Source: Cotesia glomerata
Lineage: Eukaryota > Arthropoda > Insecta > Hymenoptera > Braconidae
Direction of reading: 5' to 3'
Assembly (NCBI RefSeq): GCF_020080835.1
Contig: NC_058163.1
Location: forward strand, 21,107,904 to 21,171,903
DNA length: 64,000 nucleotides
The notes below the pieces were generated by a model, which saw nothing but the letters and a program-made list of their open reading frames with translations, did not search any database and was not told where the DNA came from. The translations under genes were made by a program, and so were the position numbers. Shown here piece by piece: positions 56,801 to 64,000 of the stretch (position 1 is its first letter; each line of letters opens with the position of its first letter).

Positions 56801-58280
56801 CCGATAATCAATTTATTACGATAAGTATTGAGGCTGCATTCGAATTTCTATCTCGAGATACATAATTAAGAAATGACCTTGTATCTTGTGAACTATTGAC
56901 ATTTTTAAAAATATAAGCTCATCCCGATATTACACTCATCGAGACCTTTCATTTGAGTACTCACATCAATTTTTCATATATTTATGTATATTATATATAT
57001 ATATATGAAAAATATATCAAAAATGTATGTGGGTACTCAAATGAAAGCTCTTGATGAGTGGAACATCGGGATGAACTCATATCATTAAAAATGTCAATAA
57101 TTAAGAAATGACCTTGCTATCTTGTCACCTACTGACATTTTTAATGATATAAGCTCATCTCAATATTACACTTATTGAGACCTTTCATTTGAGTACCCAC
57201 ATCAATTTTTCATATATATATATATTTCATATATACATGTATATATGAAAAATATATAAAAATGCATGTGGGTATTCAAATAAAAGCTCTTGATGAGTGT
57301 AATATCGGGATGAACTTATATCTTTAAAAACGTCAATATTTAAGAAAGTACAGTGCAATTTAACAAAATTCATTATTTAATGAAGCAAAATTTTATTTAT
57401 TTATAGTTCACAAGTCACGGCAGTCACATAGTGACCGCAAGGTTGCTAGTTTATTTTATTGATATACTTTTTTTTTGTTCAATGATAATTTAATAATTTT
57501 TGTAAAAAATCAATTATTATAAAAAATATTTTAAAAAATTAACATTTATAATTTTTTTAAATTTTTACAATTGGAACTTTTTTTTTCATTATATTTTAAT
57601 TGATGTAAAATTTTTTAAAATACTTACAGCAAATCTATGAGCTACAGGAACTAAATTTATTTGTCTATATTCTTCATAATCTGTTAAATTTCCGTAATGA
57701 ATTTTATCACGCGTTTGATTTCTTTCAAAAATTGCTAAAAAATTAAAATAGATAAATTAATTAATTTAATAAAATTTCATAAATAAATATTCACGTTCGA
57801 GTCGATAATTAAATTTATTTTCTACATCCTCTCCCAATTGTCCATGGCACCTATAAATTCCAGCATCTTCCTTTTCAAAGCTCATAAAAACCAGATCAGA
57901 GTCCGAAGTCAAGTGAACACGATCGTAGGACGCGTTATTGTTCATATCGAACTGAACTTCAACTTCAGCAAAATCTTTGAATCTGTCTTGCACGTACCAC
58001 AGTCTTGCTTCTTTGTTACTCAACTCTTGACTGTCAACAATTTTTATTATTATTATTATAAATATCATATTATTAATAACACTTGTAAATACCAAAAATG
58101 ACACTGAAGTTTTATAGTTGAGCCAAGCACGGCGTCAACTAACAGATACTCGTCCAAAGTATCCGAAACAATCAACCGGTCTTTGTCTCTGCAATAAATT
58201 TCTAACGACTCTGTGTAAATAGTATTGGTAATTATTATATAAATATTCATCGTAGTGAAGATGATTTTAAAAATAACCAT
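53870..58280 (-). CDS. FAM187-like immunoglobulin-domain membrane protein
   Basis: Six exons on the minus strand: 58280-58093, 58030-57795, 57736-57628, 56642-56481, 56423-55931 and 54069-53870 (stop), all with GT/AG ends, about 462 codons. A signal peptide (MVIFKIIFTTMNIYIIITN) is followed by a first Ig domain with LQCHFC near residue 58 and DAGIYRCHG near 120. Then come EWSPWTPCARC near 205, PCDNC near 290, a second Ig domain (FSIGC near 320, GNYTCYIDG near 370), a TM segment GYVLLIAFFGYCAGVFILW near 405-425 and a charged tail. The order Ig, WxPCxxC, Ig, TM is that of FAM187 proteins. A type I cell-surface protein; ligand unknown. All phases agree except in exon 3, where an A5 run at 57719-57723 shifts the frame by one base, by sequencing error or real mutation. 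Two introns are nearly filled by transposons. Confidence 0.85.
54109..55847. mobile_element. AGTAGATTTC inverted-repeat element, copy 2
   Basis: Ends AGTAGATTTC and GAAATCTACT as in copy 1 (41252-42574), with shared internal blocks. It contains a nested MITE at 54217-54362. It fills 1739 of the 1861 bases of the last FAM187-like intron, leaving 39 and 83 bases at the splice sites. A 55000-55500 segment not seen in copy 1 suggests that copy 1 is internally deleted. No transposase frame was found. Confidence 0.75.
54217..54362. mobile_element. MITE, CAGTAAAAAA family, copy 3
   Basis: Near-perfect palindrome: CAGTAAAAAATTTTTCGTCA at the left and its near complement at the right, with TTAAAATTTGTG and ACACACTAGAATG paired inside. 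Preceded by TA. Shortest copy of the family, 146 bases. Confidence 0.85.
56662..57449 (+). mobile_element. Helitron in FAM187-like intron 3
   Basis: Starts TCGACATTATTAAGAGAATA after a host A and ends with hairpin GCAGTCACATAGTGACCGC, AAGGTTG and CTAG before a host T. Two tandem palindromic units. The start is 19 bases from the 3' splice site of exon 4 (56642), so Helitron sequence forms part of the acceptor region. Confidence 0.88.
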
Positions 58281-58514
58281 AATCTGTCGTGAGGCGTCAT
58301 TTTAAACGTGTATGTTATTGACAATTTAGAACAAAACAAAACACCCTTCAAATGTTTGTTTTTTTTTTTTTTTTTTTTTTTTACTTAAAACTTAATTGAT
58401 ATTTTTTTGTGACAGACATTAGAAATTTTTTTTATAATTTATAGCAGTAAAATAATTATTAAAAAAATTCTACATGTAAAATTAAAAAAAAAATTATTAG
58501 AAGTATTTTTATTA

Positions 58515-60440
58515 TCTATATTATTAAGAGAATGAGAAAAATTTTATGGCCAGTGTATTTATATGATAAAATGGGTTTTATGGTTAAATTGGGTATCATT
58601 AGAAATGTCTTGATCTGGAGTTGTGCCTTTTCAAGGTTTCATATCATTCTCACCAATAGTCAATTTATGATGATAAGTATTTAGGCTGCATTCGAAAATG
58701 CACTATCTGCTCTAGTTACATAATTAAGAAATTACCTTGTGTCTTATGAACTATTGACATTTTTAAAGATATAAGCTCACCCCGATGTTACATTCGTCAA
58801 GACCTTTCATTTGAGTACCCACATCAATTTTTTATATATTTATATATATTATATATATATGTATATATGAAAAATATATAAAAAATGCATGTGGGTACTC
58901 AAATGAAAGCTCTTGATGAGTGTAACATCGGGATGAGTTTACATCTTTAAAAATGTCAATAATTAAGAAATGACCTTATATCTTGTCAACTACTGACATT
59001 TTTAAAGATATAAGCTCATCTCGGTATTACACTCATCAAGACCTTTCATTTGAGTACCTACATCAATTTTTTCATATATTTATACATATTATATATATGT
59101 ATATATGAAAAATATATAAAAAATGCATGTGGGTACTCAAATGAAAGCTCTTGATGAGTGTAACATCGGGATGAGTTTACATCTTTAAATATCACCCTCG
59201 CGACTTCCGTCGTCAAAGTTTATGCTAGAGTGTATGGTACACATACTGGATAGTCATTATTGACAAGCCTAAAACTTTTTGCTGCTTATGTACTTATTTC
59301 AGCCAATCACGAACGAGAAACTGATCGTTTGAAAAGTCTGGCAACTACTGCGTGAGCGTTGAGACATTTTATAGTGGTTATACTGTAGTGTTTTGGACTA
59401 ACTGTAGACTAACCTCTGTTTTGACACATGCGTTTATTTATTTATTTACATACATTGATTCAGAAATATAATTACAATGTCTGAAAAATTGACTTATAAA
59501 GGACGATTCATAAAAAGTCCTTGAAAAACGACAGAAATCTCTAGCAAATATGAAAATAACTATGCAAATAACAAATAGAAAAAATAATTGACAATAATGT
59601 TTTCTTTTTTTTCAGAAAAATCAGTAACTAATTTTTTATGTTGATATATTAACTGATTTTAAATTTTAGTATTTTTTTTATTTTTCATCTGACTATTATT
59701 TTTATAACTTATGAAAGATTAATAAATATTATTATATTAAAATTGATAACTTTTTGAATTTTTATAAATATAGAAAAATACTTATTTTCATAAAATAATC
59801 ATTGTTATTTTTTTTAAATAAATAAAATTAATAACTATAATATTACATCTAACGTAAATTAAACTTTTCAAATTTGTCAGCGCATGCGCGTCTCATACTT
59901 CTTTCGCGGCTCACAAAACTTGCGCTGTTGCCACAGCTTTATTAACGTATCCCCTCCTCGGCTAAAGTCTGGTAAATTTTTCATTACTTATTAATAAATA
60001 TCTCTGAAACTGTGTGGTTATTATCAATGAATTTTTTTTTTTTCAATTGTTAAGTTGTTAGTTAACGTTACTCTAGTTTTTTAAAAAGATCCTAAGAAAA
60101 GTTTCTAAGATATAAAAATGTTTGTAGGTAAATTTTTCGATATCCCGTATACCGTAATGTATAAGAGCGTTCAAAACTCAAACTTTGAAATTAAATATCT
60201 CGGAAACTAGATGGTCAAAAATTCTCAAATTGCACCAATCGACGCAGAATTATATGAACATTAATCTGCCAAAGTTTAAAAATCCCAAGAAAACGACTCT
60301 GGCGAGGGTAAAACCTTAAAAACGTCGATAGTTCAAAAATTACTGTGCAATTTAACAAAAGTCATTATTCAATAAAACAAAATTTCATTTATTTATAGTT
60401 CATAAGTCACGGCAGTCACATAGTGATTGAAAGATTGCTA
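58515..60440 (+). mobile_element. Helitron split by a TTAA-flanked insertion
   Basis: Starts TCTATATTATTAAGAGAATG and has two palindromic units to 59188. After an insertion it resumes at 60316 with AACGTCGATAGTTC, CACTGTAC-related and GTTCATAAGTCACGG sequence, and ends with the hairpin (mutated to ATAGTGATTG) and CTAT in place of CTAG at about 60440. Confidence 0.8.
59189..60315. mobile_element. 1.13-kb insertion flanked by TTAA
   Basis: TTAA stands at 59185-59188 and 60316-60319. Near the ends the inverted pair ACCCTCGC (59193-59200) and GCGAGGGT (60302-60309) is seen. The Helitron flanks join cleanly when it is left out. It contains a GC-rich segment with GCGCATGCGCG at 59880 and CTTTCGCGGC. 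No coding sequence. TTAA targets suggest a piggyBac-type mobiliser, but the outer few bases are not well paired. Confidence 0.6.
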
Positions 60441-61130
60441 TTTGTAATTAATTTTTGATAGAAATTCAAAAAATTAACCACTACCAGCTAACGACTTCAC
60501 TATCTTATCTATCTTATTCTTTACTGTCATATTTTTATGAATCTAAAGATAGAATAACTGTCAAAAAATATTTTACAAAAATAAAATAATCTTTTTTGTC
60601 GCTATTTGTTTGTTATTATTTAATTCTTAAAGAAATGTAAAGTTTAACATTTTAGAACTAAACCTGAGTATCGATATTTGTATAATTAATAAACCTTTTA
60701 TAGATTTAAAAAACAACTTTCACCACCATCTAGTTGTCACTTTCTTAACTAATTTTCAAAACTTTGAATTTTATTTATTTAAATAATAATAACAAGTATT
60801 ATTTATAATAATGTTTTCTAAGCACCAAATAAATTCACTCGTATAAATTAATTTTTACAATATTAATTTCATTACTCACTTGTTTTCTGACCGTCATTTT
60901 TTTTATTAAACAATGTACTCTGTCTCAATTTGTGAAAATTCATTTAACAAGAATAAGTGAAGTAAAATTTTCGTGTGGAAAAAATTACTTACTCACGTAA
61001 TTATAAAGTACAATAAATGAAATAATAAATTTTATTTTATCTAAACAAAACTTTAATCGATAATTAATTAATAAATAAATAATATAAATAAATGACATAA
61101 AACCGGAAGTGGACTTCAACATCCACCGCG
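60441..61130. other. Intergenic stretch before the promoter at 61130
   Basis: AT-rich sequence without a supportable frame. Composition changes to GC-rich at about 61100, where the promoter of the gene at 61245 begins. Confidence 0.5.
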
Positions 61131-61244
61131 CAGATATTGCGCATGCGTGAGAAGTGACGCGCAGACGCCAAAGTAGGGGCGCGGGGTAATGAACATGCTT
61201 TGGCGGAAACACGTACCCATAATGCCTCAGTTATTATAATAGAA
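61131..61244 (+). promoter_or_regulatory. TATA-less GC-rich promoter with NRF-1/EWG-like palindrome
   Basis: The motif TTGCGCATGCGTGAG at 61136-61150 is close to the GCGCATGCGC site of NRF-1 (Ewg in Drosophila), a common element of housekeeping promoters. GTGACGCGCAGACGCC and GGGGCGCGGGG follow. There is no TATA box in the 100 bases before the ATG. The GC-rich island is unusual in this window. Confidence 0.6.
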
Positions 61245-64000
61245 ATGGCCGACACGATTGAAAGTAAGTTTATTTTTATCATATTTACCTTTTGATAATT
61301 ATTTATTTATCAGTATTTGTAGCATTAAAAATTACGTGTACTTGGTTGTCGAAAATCAGTGTTTAAGTGGAGCAATAATTTTAGCGAGTACACCTTAGTA
61401 TTTTTCGGTGGTTGTAATTTAACAAAATCAACATCGTATGTGTTCAAAATTTCAAAAATGACCAATGCAGAATTCAAGCGGGACCGTCGTATGCTCGAGC
61501 CTGTACCATCAGCTAGTCGATTTATCGAACAATCGTTTTGTATAAATACTTATTAGTAATATTTTTTTTCTAAATGTTAAATATCATAATTGTTGATGTT
61601 ATTTTATTCAATTATTTATTTATTATGTTAAATCAAGTCCGCTGTTTTTTTTTCCAAGTTTGTTTTTAAAAATCTAACCGTCAGTAAAGTGTATTTTGTT
61701 TTTACAACTCGTGCCTAGTACAGCGAGCCCGTTGGTTATGTTGGAGATATAATTGTGCAAAATATTATATTGTCACTTGATGTTTTTTAAATTTAGATTT
61801 AAACGTCAATGTCACTTTTTTAGATTTGTAATTATTTTATTTAATTTTTACTTTTTTTTATTTTGTTCGCTTCAGTGAAAATTATTTTTACCGGAGAATA
61901 TTATAAAGATATAAATTAAGTACGGAAAAATAATTTTGAATTTTTTTGTTAAATTTCAATGATAATTTTTTATAATTTAATTTTATTAATATTGCAAAAA
62001 TTAAATAATTTTAGAACTTGCTATTATTATTAATTATTTAAATTAAAAATATTTAATTTTTTAAAACGCACATTTTTTATTTAATTTTATTAATATTGCA
62101 AAAGTTAAATAAGTTTACAAATTTTTATTATTATAAATTATTTAAATTAAAAATATTTAATTTTTAAAAATTTTTTATTTAAATTTTTTCATTTTAATTA
62201 TTTTGAAATTCTATTAAAAAAATTAATAATAATAATAATTATTATTATAGAATTAAAATTGATATTTTAATTTATTTTGCAGACGAGTCAGCAGAGACTT
62301 TGCTGTCGATGAAGAATGGTGGTTTTCCGAAGGTGGACGAGATAAAGCAGGAGAAGCGAGATGAGGATGACGAGGAAGAGATGGACATAGACGAACACTC
62401 TTACGGTAACAATTCGATGGAGATGGACGAAGAGGACTCTGAGCCAATGCCTGAGTTGGGACCAGCTGCACTGGGGCTTCAAAGAGTTGGAACTAAGCCT
62501 CCTCCAAAGAAGGCTAACCCACCTCAGCCGGTCCAGGTTTTAAACAGACGAGGCATGCCTGCGAGAATTCGAAAGAAGAATAAATTATTTTATGATGATA
62601 TTCTTGTCAATCATCCTCACCACAGGTATTTATTTCAAATCAATTATTTATTAAAAATTATAATTTTTTTTTTCATTTTACAAATTTACAATTTTTTTTA
62701 TAAAATTTATAATACTGAAATTAGCAGACATCGGAGAATTTTTTGGGTTTTTATAATTTATTATAAAAAAAAAATTAAATAAATTCAGACTTGTAATTTT
62801 TTAAAAATTCTAACGTGAAATTTTTTTAATAAAAATTTAATTATTAAATGTCTGATAAATTCAATTTTATTAATTTTTTTTTTAAACAATTTCAATTTTC
62901 AAAATAAAAATTACGATTTTGTTTAATTCTACAAACTTACAACTTTTTTATAAATTTTATAATACTGAAATTAGCAAACGTCTGACAATTTTTTGAATTT
63001 TTATAATTAACTATAAAAAAATTCACACTTGTAATTTTTAAAAATTTAAGCGTGAAATTTTTTTAATAAAAATTTAATTATTAAATGTCTTATCTGGTAA
63101 ATTCAGTGTTATTAAATTTTTTTTAAAACTAAATATCAATTTTAAAAATAAAAATTATTATAATTTTTTTTTAATTCTACAAATTTACAATTTTTTTTTT
63201 TTAATAAATTTTATACTGAAATTACAAGATATCTGACAAATTTTTGAATTTTTGTAATTTACTATAAAAAAATATTTTAAAAAATTTACACTTGTAATTT
63301 TTTTTAAATTTTGAAGTGAAATTTTTTTAATAAAAATTAAATTATTAAATGTCCGGTAAATTCAGTATTATTAAATTTTTTTTTCTTAAGCTAAATTTCA
63401 ATTTTAAAAATATAAATAATTATTCAAAATTATTATAATTCTTTTTATAAATTTAAAAATACTGAAATTAGCAGACATCTGACAATTCTTTGAATTTTTA
63501 TAATCAATCACAAAAAAATATTTTAAAAAATTCACACTTGTAATTATTTAAAAATTTTTACATGAAATTTTTTTAATAAAAATTTAATTATTAAATGTTT
63601 GGTAAATTCAGTATTATTCAATTATTCTTTTTTAAACTAAATTTCAATTTTTTAAATAAAAATAATAATTTTTTTTTTCTTTAATTCTACAAATCTACAA
63701 TTTCTTTTTATAAATTTTATATTGAAATTAGCAAACATCTGATAAATTTTTGAATTTTTATAATTAATCACAAAAAAATATTTAAAAAAATTCACACTTG
63801 TAATTTTTTTTAAATTTTAACATGAAATTTTTTTGATAAAAATTTAATTATCAAATGTCTAATAAATTCAGTATTATTAAATTTTTCAAATTATAAATTT
63901 CAATTTTAAAAATAAAAATAATTTCCAGAATAAAAAAAGAACCAGGAACCCCAGAGGTAAAACAATCACCCCGTAGAATGTTAAAACCATCTTCAGCGAA
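61245..64000 (+). CDS. Acidic nuclear-type protein, N-terminal part (runs off window)
   Basis: Three exons are in view: 61245-61263, 62283-62625 and 63929 to the window end, with GT/AG ends and consistent phases (1, then 2), about 144 codons so far. The protein starts MADTIENES, has an acidic stretch at residues 33-65, a proline-rich part PPPKKANPPQPVQ near 80-95, and a basic RRGMPARIRKKNK at about 98-110 followed by LFYDDILVNHP. Two SUMO-type motifs, IKQE near 27 and IKKE near 121, are seen. These point to a nuclear chromatin or transcription protein; I do not recognise which. The start codon follows a GC-rich promoter. Intron 2 is 1.3 kb of tandem AT-rich repeats. Confidence 0.8.
62640..63920. 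repeat. AT-rich tandem repeat, about 250-bp unit, filling an intron
   Basis: The anchor ACACTTGTAATTTTT followed by a GTGAAATTTTTTTAATAAAA block recurs at about 62788, 63025, 63290, 63536 and 63795, a spacing of 237-265 bases. About five copies make up the whole second intron of the gene at 61245. Confidence 0.85.

Overview
The window looks like AT-rich nuclear DNA of an insect. The compact spliced genes with GT/AG introns, the insect pigment-transporter (P protein) gene, a pacifastin-type protease inhibitor and the dense load of Helitrons, tRNA-derived SINEs, MITEs and a LINE suggest a hymenopteran, perhaps a parasitoid wasp. That assignment is inference from gene content and base composition, not from a diagnostic marker.

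Layout of genes: a P protein (OCA2/hoepel-like) gene on the minus strand, 9143-14769, with its 5' end not found; a two-domain pacifastin inhibitor on the plus strand, 22481-25692; a secreted, cysteine-free, N-glycosylation-rich repeat protein on the plus strand, 39372-40664; an unrecognised secreted propeptide-like gene on the plus strand, 44192-45813, perhaps starting at 36265; a three-exon Ly6/QVR-type GPI-anchored protein on the minus strand, 46071-53510, whose 6.8 kb intron is packed with transposons; a six-exon immunoglobulin-domain membrane protein (FAM187-like) on the minus strand, 53870-58280; and the first exons of an acidic nuclear-type protein on the plus strand, 61245 to the window end. 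All but the first three introns of small size have been colonised by repeats.

The rest is mostly mobile DNA: a Helitron family recognisable by a TC start and a hairpin-CTAG end (at least eight copies, one holding a second Helitron with a broken Pif1-type helicase); tRNA-headed SINEs, two of them inserted into Helitrons with visible target duplications; a LINE reverse transcriptase with its own insertion; a 3' LTR with polypurine tract; a TTAA-flanked MITE; several new-looking terminal-inverted-repeat families; and a three-copy family ending in a fold-back palindrome. The genes show no functional cluster. The interest lies in the repeat protein, the propeptide-like gene, the minisatellite grown from a splice junction of the P gene, and the transposon nests inside introns.

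Exon limits were worked out by eye from reading frame and splice sites; no alignment or transcript evidence was available.
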